A DNA stretch of 52,077 nt, taken from positions 1-52,077 of the forward strand of contig NZ_BOOG01000051.1 in NCBI RefSeq assembly GCF_016863115.1, read 5' to 3'. A program made the translations under genes and the position numbers. Below, in pieces: positions 25,365-33,696 of this stretch (position 1 is the stretch's first letter; each line of letters opens with the position of its first letter). Origin of the DNA: Sphaerimonospora thailandensis (GTDB lineage Bacteria > Actinomycetota > Actinomycetes > Streptosporangiales > Streptosporangiaceae). The notes beneath the pieces are model-generated. The model was not told the origin of the DNA. It searched no databases and worked only from the letters and a program-made list of their open reading frames with translations.

Positions 25365-25691
25365 GTGTGGGGAAGCCACCTCGCCTCGGCCGAGATACTG
25401 GATGGCCGCCCACAGCATCGGCGTCGCGAACGGGCGGCCACCCAGGCCCGGGTTGGCGAGCGCGATCGCACGGCGTTCACCGCCCCGGCCCACCGCCGCC
25501 AGTTCGCCGGCGCTCTCGGCCAGCGGCAGCAGGGATCCCCAGCTCCACCGGTGCGGGCGGGCCGTCGGATGCGGTTTGGTGGGCATGAGATTGCCGATCT
25601 CGGTCCACAGCGGGACGAGACCCTCGCGTCGAAAACCCGCGTACAGCTCCTCCAGCGCGGGGTTCTCTGCTGCCTCGGTTCGGGCCACCAT
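25356..25691 (-). pseudogene. Gentisate 1,2-dioxygenase, N-terminal third only
   Basis: About 112 codons from ATG 25691 match the intact dioxygenase at 45927-47063: LVPLWTEIG-LMP, VGRGGERRAIALANP-LGGRPFATP and LW-AIQYL. The match ends at SPHRYT, where the intact protein has PEHRHT, the start of the cupin iron site (H121, H123). The cupin core and all that follows are missing, and the second iron-binding His is Tyr here. The frame then runs into hydroxylase sequence. The gene is dead. Order and orientation equal those of the intact operon, so one deletion removed the end of the dioxygenase, the hydrolase and isomerase genes, and most of the hydroxylase. Confidence 0.8.
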
Positions 25692-25920
25692 CAGACCTTT
25701 CTACGTTCCCTGAACCAGACATATGCCGGTAGCGGGGACGCAGGGCGGCGCGCCGGACCGCTTTCTGGCCTGAGGAACTCCTCCGGGTCTTCAGGGTGCG
25801 GTGCCCTTCTGCAGAGGGGAAAACGCATTGGTCGCCGACTGGTGCGAACACGGGCTGACTAGATTGGCCGGAGCGTCGCCGATGTGCCGGCGCTGTGTGA
25901 ACCGTTGAGGGAGAACGCGG

Positions 25921-26607
25921 ATGATCTCAGGCACGCACACGGTCGAGATCGACACCTCGCCGGAGGCTCTGTGGGACTACCTGATGGAGTTCGACAACTG
26001 GGCGCAGTTCGTCGTCGGCTTCCAGAAGTTCCGCATCGTGGACGAGCGCACCTCGGTGTGGACGTTGCGTGGTGACGTCGGTGTCCTCGCGCGCGAGGTC
26101 GACCTGGAGGTCGTCATGCTCGAGCAGGAGCCGGGGCGCCGCGCGACATACTCGATCACCGGGATCACCGAGCGACTGGAGGGCACCGGCACGTTCGAGA
26201 TCTCGCCGCGCGGTGCCAGCGGCGCGCAGGCCGCCAGCGCGGCGAGGCAGGCTGCCGATGCCGAGCCGTCGACGATGGAGCGCCGGAAGCGGCAGAGCTG
26301 GTGGCGGCGCCTGGTGCGCCGGTGGGCACTGGCCACGTTGCGGCGGCAGCACGGGGAGTATGCGCGGGCACAGCGGGCGGAATCATCGGCCTCCCGGTCG
26401 AGTGGGCCGGCCGGTAGCGCCAGCGCGCAGACCGGGGCGGCAGTGGGCTTGGGCGCGGTGTTCACCTTCGCCCTTGAGGTCACGCCCGGGGGCCCCATGG
26501 CACCCATGGTGGAGATGCTGATGCGCCCGCTGCTGGCGCCGTCTGCGGAGGACTTCAGCACCCGGATCCGAGAGCAATTGGAAGGAACGTCACATGCCCG
26601 AGACTGA
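25921..26607 (+). CDS. SRPBCC-family (CoxG-like) protein with a basic insert
   Basis: This encodes 228 residues from ATG 25921 after GAGGGAG. The start matches CoxG/polyketide-cyclase-like SRPBCC proteins (GTHTVEIDTSPEALWDYLMEF, DNWAQFVVGFQKF, RLEGTGTFEISP) and the end has FTFALEV, PMAPMVEMLM and a C-terminal helix. Between them, residues about 100-175 form a low-complexity Ala/Arg/Ser segment with a very basic patch (ERRKRQSWWRRLVRRWALAT), unusual for the family and possibly membrane-associating. CoxG-like proteins are membrane or cofactor adaptors for oxidoreductases. The gene overlaps the flavoprotein downstream by 14 bp, so the two are probably partners. Confidence 0.7.
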   Translation: MISGTHTVEIDTSPEALWDYLMEFDNWAQFVVGFQKFRIVDERTSVWTLRGDVGVLAREVDLEVVMLEQEPGRRATYSITGITERLEGTGTFEISPRGASGAQAASAARQAADAEPSTMERRKRQSWWRRLVRRWALATLRRQHGEYARAQRAESSASRSSGPAGSASAQTGAAVGLGAVFTFALEVTPGGPMAPMVEMLMRPLLAPSAEDFSTRIREQLEGTSHARD

Positions 26608-28213
26608 CGTCATTATCATCGGCTCCGGAGCTGCGGGACTCACCGCCGCGCTCACCGCGGCCGGTGCCGACCTAGAGGTCACGGTGCTCGAGAAGTCCGG
26701 CCTGATCGGTGGCACCAGCGCCGTCTCGGGCGGCTCGATCTGGGCCCCCGTCAACCGCTGGCTTCTCAAGCAGGGCGGGCACGACAGCCGCGAGGACGCC
26801 CTCGCCTACCTCGAGGCGATCACGCTCGGCAACGGAGACCCGGACCTGCTGGTCGCCTTCACCGACAATGTCAATCCCATGCTCGAGTTCGTCGTGAAGC
26901 ACACGGGTATCGAGTTCGAGGTCAATCCGGATCACCCGGACTACCAACCTCACCTGCCGGGCGCTCACACCGGCGGACGCACCATCCAAGGCGGGCTCTT
27001 CGACTCCTCCCAGCTGCCGGAACCGCTGCGCGACCGGCTGCGCAAGTCCTCCTCCGGCGTGCCGATCACCCGCCTTGAGGTGGACACGTGGGGAATGGAC
27101 ACCCTCGAGAACTGGGACTGGACGCTGCTCGCCGACCGGATGAGCAAGGGCATCGTCGGCATGGGTTCGGCCTTGATTGGTGAGCTGCTCCACGGCGCGG
27201 TGCAGCGTGGCGCTGTGGTACGGACCGCTGCGCCGGCGCGCGAGCTGGTCCGCGACACGGCCGGGCGGGTCTGCGGGGTCGCCGTCGACGGCGAGAGTGG
27301 GACGCGGGACATCCTGCACGCGCGACGCGGGGTGGTGCTCGCCAGCGGCGGCTTCGAGTGGAACCCTGACTTCGTGCAGCGCTTCCTCGGGCGGCCGATG
27401 GTCGCGCCGGCCAGCCCGCCCGCCAATACTGGTGACGGCCTGGCGATGAGCATCGCGATCGGTGCCGGACTGGGCAACATGAGCGAGGCCTGGTGGGGCC
27501 CGATGATCCAGCCCACCGGAGACAGCTACGACAACGCACCGCTGTTCCGGCCCACCAGCAGCCTGCGCACGCTTCCCGGCGGCCTGATCGTCAATGCGCG
27601 GGGGCGACGCTTCGTGAACGAAGCCATGAACTACAACGACATGGCGAAAGCGTTGGCGAACTTCGACCCGGTTGCCTACAGCTACCCCAACCAGCCGTGT
27701 TGGCTCGTCTTCGACGAGCGCTTCCGCAAGTCCTACTCGGTGGCCACCTGCACACCCGACTCGCCGACTCCGAACTGGATGGCAACGGCCTCAACGCTCG
27801 CGGAATTGGCCCGCACAGTCGGCATCGATCCCGACGGGCTCGAGCATCAGGTTCGCGAGTTCAACAGCCATGCGGTGCGCGGCGAGGATCCGGAGTTCCA
27901 TCGCGGGGAGTCGGTGTACGACACGTACCGCGGCGATGCTCGGGTGATCCCGAACCGCACGCTGCGCCCGCTGGAGGAGGGACCCTACTACGCGGTCCCG
28001 CTGCTGCTGGGCTGCCTGGGCACCAAGGGCGGTCCGCTGACCGACGCGTCGGGTCAGGTGATCGACATCTGGGGTACGCCGATCCCCGGTCTGTTCGCGT
28101 GCGGCAACGTCGCCGCGAGCGCATTCGGGACCGGCTACCCCGGCGCCGGTGCCACCCTGGCTGCCGGGATGACCTTCGGCTATCTTGCCGGGCAGGCATT
28201 GGCCGCCAGTTGA
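26594..28213 (+). CDS. FAD-dependent dehydrogenase, 3-ketosteroid delta-1-dehydrogenase / fumarate-reductase family
   Basis: This encodes 539 residues. The FAD site is DVIIIGSGAAGLTAALTAAG followed by VLEKSGLIGGTSAVSGG and IWAPVN, a layout shared with KstD enzymes. The C-terminal block GPYYAVPLLLGCLGTKGG at 463-480 parallels the active-site Tyr and dinucleotide segment of KstDs, and ACGNVAASAFGTGYPGAGAT closes the FAD fold. Family members remove trans-axial hydrogens next to a ring ketone, as in steroid ring A, or run the reverse on enones. With alicyclic and aromatic pathway genes around it, desaturation (even aromatisation) of a cyclic ketone is a sensible guess. It is coupled to the SRPBCC protein. 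Confidence 0.82.
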   Translation: MPETDVIIIGSGAAGLTAALTAAGADLEVTVLEKSGLIGGTSAVSGGSIWAPVNRWLLKQGGHDSREDALAYLEAITLGNGDPDLLVAFTDNVNPMLEFVVKHTGIEFEVNPDHPDYQPHLPGAHTGGRTIQGGLFDSSQLPEPLRDRLRKSSSGVPITRLEVDTWGMDTLENWDWTLLADRMSKGIVGMGSALIGELLHGAVQRGAVVRTAAPARELVRDTAGRVCGVAVDGESGTRDILHARRGVVLASGGFEWNPDFVQRFLGRPMVAPASPPANTGDGLAMSIAIGAGLGNMSEAWWGPMIQPTGDSYDNAPLFRPTSSLRTLPGGLIVNARGRRFVNEAMNYNDMAKALANFDPVAYSYPNQPCWLVFDERFRKSYSVATCTPDSPTPNWMATASTLAELARTVGIDPDGLEHQVREFNSHAVRGEDPEFHRGESVYDTYRGDARVIPNRTLRPLEEGPYYAVPLLLGCLGTKGGPLTDASGQVIDIWGTPIPGLFACGNVAASAFGTGYPGAGATLAAGMTFGYLAGQALAAS

Positions 28214-28248
28214 CGCGCTGGCGCGGCGCAGCGATGGTTCGTGGTGTT

Positions 28249-29022
28249 TCAGGAGGGAATGAGGGTCTGTAGGGCGAGACCCATCCCGCCGTCGACCGTC
28301 AGCACCTGGCCCGTCAGGTATCGAGACATCTCGCTGAGCAGGAACAGACACACCGGCGCGATGTCCTCAGCGCTGCCGGTCCGTCGTAACGGGATGACCG
28401 CGCTGCGGCGTTCGGCCAGCTCGGCATTGTTGCTGGTGGCGGAGAAGTTGGTACCGCTGACGATTCCGGGCGCGATCGCGTTGACGCGGACGCCCTGTGG
28501 ACCCCACTCCAGCGCCGACTGTTGGGTCAAGGTGATCAGGGCTGCCTTCGCGGCGTTGTATGCACCGGCGCCCGGCGCGGGGAACGCCGCGCACAGTGAT
28601 GAGATGTTGACGATCGCGCCGCCGGATTCGAGCAGATGCGGATAGGCCCGCTGGCTCATGTACAGCGCGCTGGAGCAATCGATGCGCATGATGTGGTCCC
28701 ACTCCGCGGGAGCGAGCGTGGCGAGCGCTCCACCACGGGCGACACCAACGTTGTTGACCAGCCCCGTCAGTGTGCCGACTGACCGGACCGCCTCGTCGAT
28801 CACATGCTCCGCGCCGTCTGGAGTGGCCACATCGCCCGGCACGCACCAGGCATGGCCGCCCGCGTCATTGATGCGCTGACAGGTCTGCGCAGCGGCGGCC
28901 TCGTCGAGATCATTGACCGCCACCACACCGCCGGAAGCTGCGATCGCCGATGCGGTGGCTGCGCCGATTCCGGAACCGGCGCCGGTCACCAGCACGGTGC
29001 GTTCCCTCAAGAGTCTGTCCAT
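28249..29022 (-). CDS. SDR-family oxidoreductase
   Basis: This encodes 257 residues: TGAGSGIGAATASAIAASGG, Asp ending beta-2 (VAVNDLD; NAD likely), NNVGVARGG, the Ser of NISSLC, YNAAK and the C-terminal TGQVLTVDGGMG. It is transcribed alone on the minus strand, convergent with the flavoprotein gene and divergent from the aldehyde dehydrogenase at 29192. It looks like a 3-hydroxyacyl or alicyclic alcohol dehydrogenase. All catalytic residues appear intact. Confidence 0.84.
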   Translation of the reverse strand: MDRLLRERTVLVTGAGSGIGAATASAIAASGGVVAVNDLDEAAAAQTCQRINDAGGHAWCVPGDVATPDGAEHVIDEAVRSVGTLTGLVNNVGVARGGALATLAPAEWDHIMRIDCSSALYMSQRAYPHLLESGGAIVNISSLCAAFPAPGAGAYNAAKAALITLTQQSALEWGPQGVRVNAIAPGIVSGTNFSATSNNAELAERRSAVIPLRRTGSAEDIAPVCLFLLSEMSRYLTGQVLTVDGGMGLALQTLIPS

Positions 29023-29191
29023 GAGCGAGACGTAACTGCACCGAGCGCCCGACCACGCGCAGCGCGGCGGTCTTTTCTTCTATCGAGAACGAACCGGCGA
29101 ACTTCCAGGTACCAGGTGCCGGCGCGGATAACGTCTCGCTCTCGACGACCAGGACGTGTGATGCGTCGTGGGAGAGGAAGGACTGCGCAGC

Positions 29192-30688
29192 ATGAACCTG
29201 CAACGCCCCACCAATCCGACCACAGTGCTCGAACCGGGGATCCTCGTCGGCGGTGAATGGTTCGACCGGGGCAGCGCGGGGACGCGCGAGCACACCGATC
29301 CCACGACTGAGTCCGTGCAACAAGCGTTCCCATTGGCCGGCCGGAAGGAGGTCGACGCTGCCGTGCGTGCCGCGCGGGCAGCCATGCCCGCCTGGCGTGC
29401 GATGGCGCTCGATCACCGTCAGGCGATCTTGTGCCGGCTCGGCGAGTTGATCCGCGCCCACGCGGAAGAACTCGCGGTCATCAACGCTTTGGAGGTTGGC
29501 ACTCCGGCTGCGCTGTCGCACTCCCGCTACGTCAACGGCCACACGTTCTTCGACTACTATGCGGGCTGGCTGGACAAGGCAATGGGCGATACCTTGCGGC
29601 TGCCCGGCGCGCTCGACTTCACGCTCTTGGAACCGCTCGGCGTCATCGGCGCAATCCTCACCTGGAACCATCCACTGGCGAACATCCAGACCACCGTGGC
29701 GCCGGCGCTGGCCGCCGGATGCGCGGTCGTGATCAAGCCGCCGGAACAGGCACCCTTCGCCGCGCTTCGGTTCGGCCGCTTGTGCGCCGAGGCCGGGCTA
29801 CCCGACGGCTTGGTCAACGTCTTGCCCGGCGACGGGACGGTAGGTGCCGAGATCGTTGGCCATCCGGGCGTGGACAAGGTGGCGTTCGTCGGCGGTCTGA
29901 AGACCGCGCGGCACATCCAGCGTGCAGCCGCAGAGACCCTCAAGCCGCTGGTGCTGGAGTTGGGCGGCAAGAGCGCAAACGTCGTCTTCGCCGACGCGGA
30001 CCTTGACGCAGCTGTCACCTTCGCCCTGCGTTTCACCTCGAACTCGGGGCAGGGCTGCTCGCTGCCGAGCCGGCTACTGGTCGAGGGCGCGGTTTTCGAT
30101 GAGGTGGCGGCACGGGTCGCAGCCCTTGTCGAGCAGGTGCCGATCGGCGACCCGTTCACGCCGGGTGTGCAGATGGGTCCGGTCATCGACCACGGGGCCT
30201 GTGACCGGATCCTCGCCGTCATCGACCGAGCAGTGACGCAGCGTAGCGGGCGTCTGGTCACTGGAGGTCACCGCCTCGATCGGACCGGCTACTTCCTCGC
30301 CCCGACCGTGTTCGCGGACGTTCCCGCGGGGAGCGAGCTCGACACGGAGGAGATCTTCGGCCCGGTGCTCGTCGTGCAGCGCTTCGATACCGAGGCTGAG
30401 GCGATCGAACTGGCGAATGCCAGCATGTACGGCCTCGCCGGGTACGTGCACACCGCCAACGTCGACCGGGCGATGCGGGTCGCCGGCGCCTTGGAGGTCG
30501 GCAGCGTCGGGATCAACGGCGGCGGGGCACCGGCCGGGCCGTTCGCCCCGTTCGGCGGGGTGAAGCAGAGCGGATACGGCAAGGCCGGCGGGCTGGCCGG
30601 ACTGATGGAGTACCTGCGCGTCAAGAACGTCCTTTTCAACGTCTCTGAGGTGCCCACGCCGAACGTCGGACAAGGCTCCCTCCAATGA
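29192..30688 (+). CDS. NAD(P)-dependent aldehyde dehydrogenase
   Basis: This encodes 498 residues from ATG 29192 (GGAAGGA upstream). Catalytic N159 (TWNHP), E256 (LELGGKSAN) and C289 (NSGQGCSLPSR) are present, plus PFGGVKQSGYGKAGGLAG near the C-terminus. Where the previous aldehyde dehydrogenase has FTGS it has FVGG at the cofactor site. It is the intact aldehyde dehydrogenase nearest the Ltp2-type aldolase operon, so it is the better candidate for oxidising the aldehyde released by retro-aldol cleavage. Its stop overlaps an ATG of a short aborted frame at 30685. Confidence 0.88.
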   Translation: MNLQRPTNPTTVLEPGILVGGEWFDRGSAGTREHTDPTTESVQQAFPLAGRKEVDAAVRAARAAMPAWRAMALDHRQAILCRLGELIRAHAEELAVINALEVGTPAALSHSRYVNGHTFFDYYAGWLDKAMGDTLRLPGALDFTLLEPLGVIGAILTWNHPLANIQTTVAPALAAGCAVVIKPPEQAPFAALRFGRLCAEAGLPDGLVNVLPGDGTVGAEIVGHPGVDKVAFVGGLKTARHIQRAAAETLKPLVLELGGKSANVVFADADLDAAVTFALRFTSNSGQGCSLPSRLLVEGAVFDEVAARVAALVEQVPIGDPFTPGVQMGPVIDHGACDRILAVIDRAVTQRSGRLVTGGHRLDRTGYFLAPTVFADVPAGSELDTEEIFGPVLVVQRFDTEAEAIELANASMYGLAGYVHTANVDRAMRVAGALEVGSVGINGGGAPAGPFAPFGGVKQSGYGKAGGLAGLMEYLRVKNVLFNVSEVPTPNVGQGSLQ

Positions 30689-30765
30689 GCGTGCTGGCGG
30701 ACTCGGTGCCGGTCGGTGACCGGGTACTGCGCAATCGCCTGGTGGCGGTTCTTCTCCTTCCTACG
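30685..30765 (+). pseudogene. Possible N-terminal stub of an old-yellow-enzyme-type oxidoreductase
   Basis: ATG 30685 overlaps the aldehyde dehydrogenase stop as ATGA, the coupling style of this region, and the frame begins MSVLADSVPVGDRVLRNRLV. NADH:flavin oxidoreductases often begin with a similar P-x-x-x-G-x-x-LRNR-x-V pattern. The likeness ends after about 25 residues and the frame closes at 30903 without further motifs, so only a stub would remain. The call is tentative. Confidence 0.25.
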
Positions 30766-31027
30766 GCTGCTCGACCCCGTCCTTCCGGGCGATACTTGTC
30801 GGCCCGCTGCGCGCCACGCGTCATCCACCCCCTGGTAGAGGGACTGGCTCGACAGGCAGGAAGCCATGGCGAACCGGGAAGGATGGGTGGCCGTGTTCCA
30901 TAAGCCAGAAAAGCCGACACGCTCCACGGTCGGACGATCGATCGGCGCCTACGGTCTGTGCCTAAGCAAACCCCGCGCCGAGATGCCATCTCGGGTGGCC
31001 ATCGGCTGAGGAGGGACGGGGACACGG
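30766..31027. other. Intergenic region with a palindrome before the ligase gene
   Basis: No gene is recognised. CCGAGATG and CATCTCGG form a perfect 8-bp inverted repeat with a one-base centre at 30978-30994, about 34 bp before the ligase start, a reasonable place for an operator. AGGAGG at about 31009-31014 is the likely ribosome-binding site for TTG 31028, although the spacing is long. Confidence 0.4.
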
Positions 31028-32695
31028 TTGAACCGCGAGACGATTGCCGACCTGCTGCTGGATCGCGTGGGTGACCATCGTCCCGGTCTTCGCACGCGTG
31101 AGCGGACGTGGACCTGGAACGAGGTGGTCGCCGAGAGCGCCGCCCGCGCTCATCTGGCAAGGTCAATGCACAGCGAAGGGCACGGCGAAGGGCCGTTCCA
31201 CGTGGGCGTGCTCCTGAACAACGTGCCCGAGTACGTGTTCTGGTTGGGCGCATCGGCGCTGAGCGGTGCCGTCATCGTGGGGATCAATCCCACCCGGTCA
31301 GGTGCTTACCTGGAGCAAGAGGTGCGGAACACCGATTGCCAGATGGTGGTTACCGACACCGCCAGCCGCATGCTGATCGACGGACTGGACATCGGCGTGC
31401 CAGCCGAGCGTTTCCTGCTCGTGGACACGGACGCCTACGCCGAGCAGGTGCACGCGCACGCGACGCGGCCCTGGCGCGACCCTGCGATCATCGCGCAAAC
31501 CCGGATGCTGCTGCTGCTCACATCCGGCACCACAGGGACGTCGAAGGCGGCGATCTGCTCCCAGGGAAGGCTCACCAGTCTCGGATACCTCAACAGGGAT
31601 CGGTTCGGCATCACCCCCGACGACACCTGTTACTGCTGTATGCCGCTGTTTCACGGGAACGCGCTGATGGCGCTGTGGGCGCCTGCCCTTGTCGCAGGAG
31701 CGTGCGTGGCGCTGGCGGAGAAGTTCAGCGCATCACGGTTCCTCGACGACGTACGTCTGCACCGCGCCACCTTCTTCACCTATGTGGGCAAGGCGATCGG
31801 GTACGTGCTGGCGACCCCAGAGCGGCCGGGTGACGCATGCACCACCCTGACGCGGGGGTTTGGGACGGAGGCCTCCCCTGAGGACAAGGCCGAGTTCGAC
31901 CGCCGTTTCGGCTGCCGGCTCATCGAAGGGTACGGATCGAGCGAGGCTGGTGGACTGATCCGGCTCGACCAGGACGGACCTGCGGGGGCGCTCGGGAGGC
32001 CGGCCTCGGACAGCGTGATCGTGGTGAACTCGGAGACCCGCCAGGTCTGCCCTCCTGCCCAACTGGATGAGTATGGCCGCGTGACCAACGCGGAAGAAGC
32101 TGTCGGCGAAATCGTCGACATCCTGGGCGCGGCGAAGTTCGAGGGCTACTACAACAATCCCGAGGCCAATGCCGAGCGGGTACGGCACGGCTGGTACTGG
32201 ACCGGGGACCTCGGCTACCTCGACGCAGCGGGATACCTGTACTTCGCGGGTCGTTCCGGTGACTGGATCAGGGTGGACGGCGAGAACATCTCGGCTCTGC
32301 TGACCGAACGCATCCTCCGGCGGCACCCGAAGATTGTCGCGGCAGGTGTGTTCGCAGTCCCTGATCCGCGGTCCGGAGACCAGGTTATGGCCGCGGTGGA
32401 GGTACCGGACGGAAACTCCTTCGACGACCTCGACCTGTCGACGTTTCTGACCCGGCAGACGGATCTCGGCACCAAGGGCGCGCCTCGATACGTGCGCTTC
32501 TCCCATCGGCTGCCGACAACGGGATCAAACAAATTGCGCAAAAAGGAGATGCAGCTCGAAGGCTGGCAGACTTCCGATCCCGTGTACCACTGGGTGGGCC
32601 GGGGGCGGCCGGTCTACAAGGTGATGATGGGTGACGACAAGTCCGCGTTGCGTGCCGACTTCCTGGCTCACGGCCGCGGTCGGTTCCTGCCCTGA
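31028..32695 (+). CDS. Acyl-CoA ligase, FadD17-like
   Basis: This encodes 555 residues from TTG 31028. Motifs are MLLLLTSGTTGTSKAAICSQ (AMP/phosphate loop), CMPLFHGNALMALWAP, KFSASRFLDDVR, YGSSEAGG, YWTGDLGYLD, RSGDWIRVDGENIS and the catalytic lysine region TGSNKLRKKEM. The wording of these blocks follows mycobacterial FadD17, an acyl-CoA synthetase of the cholesterol side-chain regulon. It should load a side-chain carboxylic acid onto CoA. Two further copies lie downstream: a beheaded one immediately after (32697) and an intact one (39188). Its C-terminal extension of about 40 residues (VYHWVGRGRPVYKVM to RGRFLP) is shared with the beheaded copy. Confidence 0.85.
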   Translation: MNRETIADLLLDRVGDHRPGLRTRERTWTWNEVVAESAARAHLARSMHSEGHGEGPFHVGVLLNNVPEYVFWLGASALSGAVIVGINPTRSGAYLEQEVRNTDCQMVVTDTASRMLIDGLDIGVPAERFLLVDTDAYAEQVHAHATRPWRDPAIIAQTRMLLLLTSGTTGTSKAAICSQGRLTSLGYLNRDRFGITPDDTCYCCMPLFHGNALMALWAPALVAGACVALAEKFSASRFLDDVRLHRATFFTYVGKAIGYVLATPERPGDACTTLTRGFGTEASPEDKAEFDRRFGCRLIEGYGSSEAGGLIRLDQDGPAGALGRPASDSVIVVNSETRQVCPPAQLDEYGRVTNAEEAVGEIVDILGAAKFEGYYNNPEANAERVRHGWYWTGDLGYLDAAGYLYFAGRSGDWIRVDGENISALLTERILRRHPKIVAAGVFAVPDPRSGDQVMAAVEVPDGNSFDDLDLSTFLTRQTDLGTKGAPRYVRFSHRLPTTGSNKLRKKEMQLEGWQTSDPVYHWVGRGRPVYKVMMGDDKSALRADFLAHGRGRFLP

Positions 32696-32696
32696 A

Positions 32697-33675
32697 CTTC
32701 ACCGTGTCGCGCTTCCTGTCGGATGTCCGTGCCTATGGCGCGACCTTCTTTACCTACGTCGGCAAGGCGGTCGGCTACCTGTTGGCGACCCCGGCTGCCG
32801 ACGATGATGCCGGCAACCCGCTGGTCCGCGGCTTCGACACCGAGGCTGCCCCGGCGGACCGGGCGGAGCTCGGGCGCCGGTTCGCCTGCCGCCTGATCGA
32901 GGGGTTCGGGTGCAGCGAGGCCGGCGGACTGATCGTGCCGAGCCCCGACGGACCGCCGACCGCAGTGGGCCGTCCCGCGGGAGCGAACGTGCGGGTCCTC
33001 GACCCCAGTCGGCACCATGGAGCAGTGCCCGGCCGCGGTGCTCGACGACCACGGTCGCGTCCTCAACGCCGAGCAGGCGGTCGGTGCGATCATCGACGTC
33101 GAGGGTGCCGCGAAGTTCGAGGGCTATTGCAACAACCCCGAGGCCGACGCCGAGAACATCCGGCGCGGCGCCTACTGGACCGGCGACATCAGCTACGTCG
33201 ACGCGGACAGGTACCTCTTCTTCGCCGAATGCGAGGGCGACTGGATCCGGGCAGACAGCAAGAACATCTCGGCCCTCCACGTCGAGCGAGTCCTCCAGCG
33301 CCACCCGGGCGTGGTCGCCGCGAGCGTCTTCGCCGTACCGGACCCACGTTCAGGCGATCAGGTGATGGCCGCACTCGAGGTCGCGCCGGGGACGGTGTTC
33401 GCCGACCTGCGCCTGGAGGAGTTCCTCGCCGCCCAGCAGGACCTGGGCACCAAGGATGCCCCGCACTACGTGCGGGTGTCCCACGGCCTGCCCACCACCG
33501 GCTCGGGCAAGGTCGCGAAGAAGGACGTGAAGGTGCAGGGATGGCGCACCGACGACTCCGTCTTCTGGTGGGTCGGCTGGACCGGTCCCACGTACACGCA
33601 GATGAGCCTGAGTGACCGCGAACGCATCCGCGAGGAGTTCCGCGCCCACGGCCGACTCCGCTTCCTTCCCTGTCA
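32697..33675 (+). pseudogene. Second FadD17-like ligase, N-terminus missing and frameshifted
   Basis: Homology to the ligase at 31028 begins one base after its stop, in mid-protein, with VSRFLSDVRAYGATFFTYVG, the equivalent of residue about 237. A frameshift follows near 33005: the frame with VGRPAGANVRVLDPS gives way to EQCPAAVLDDHGRVLNAEQA one frame over. The rest is recognisable to LRFLP, but the stop codon is lost and the frame would run on into the next gene. The P-loop half is missing, so no adenylation is possible. It is the left edge of the GC-richer cluster, joined there to a foreign ligase gene. Confidence 0.85.
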
Positions 33676-33696
33676 ACCCCTAAGGAGCAAGCTGTC

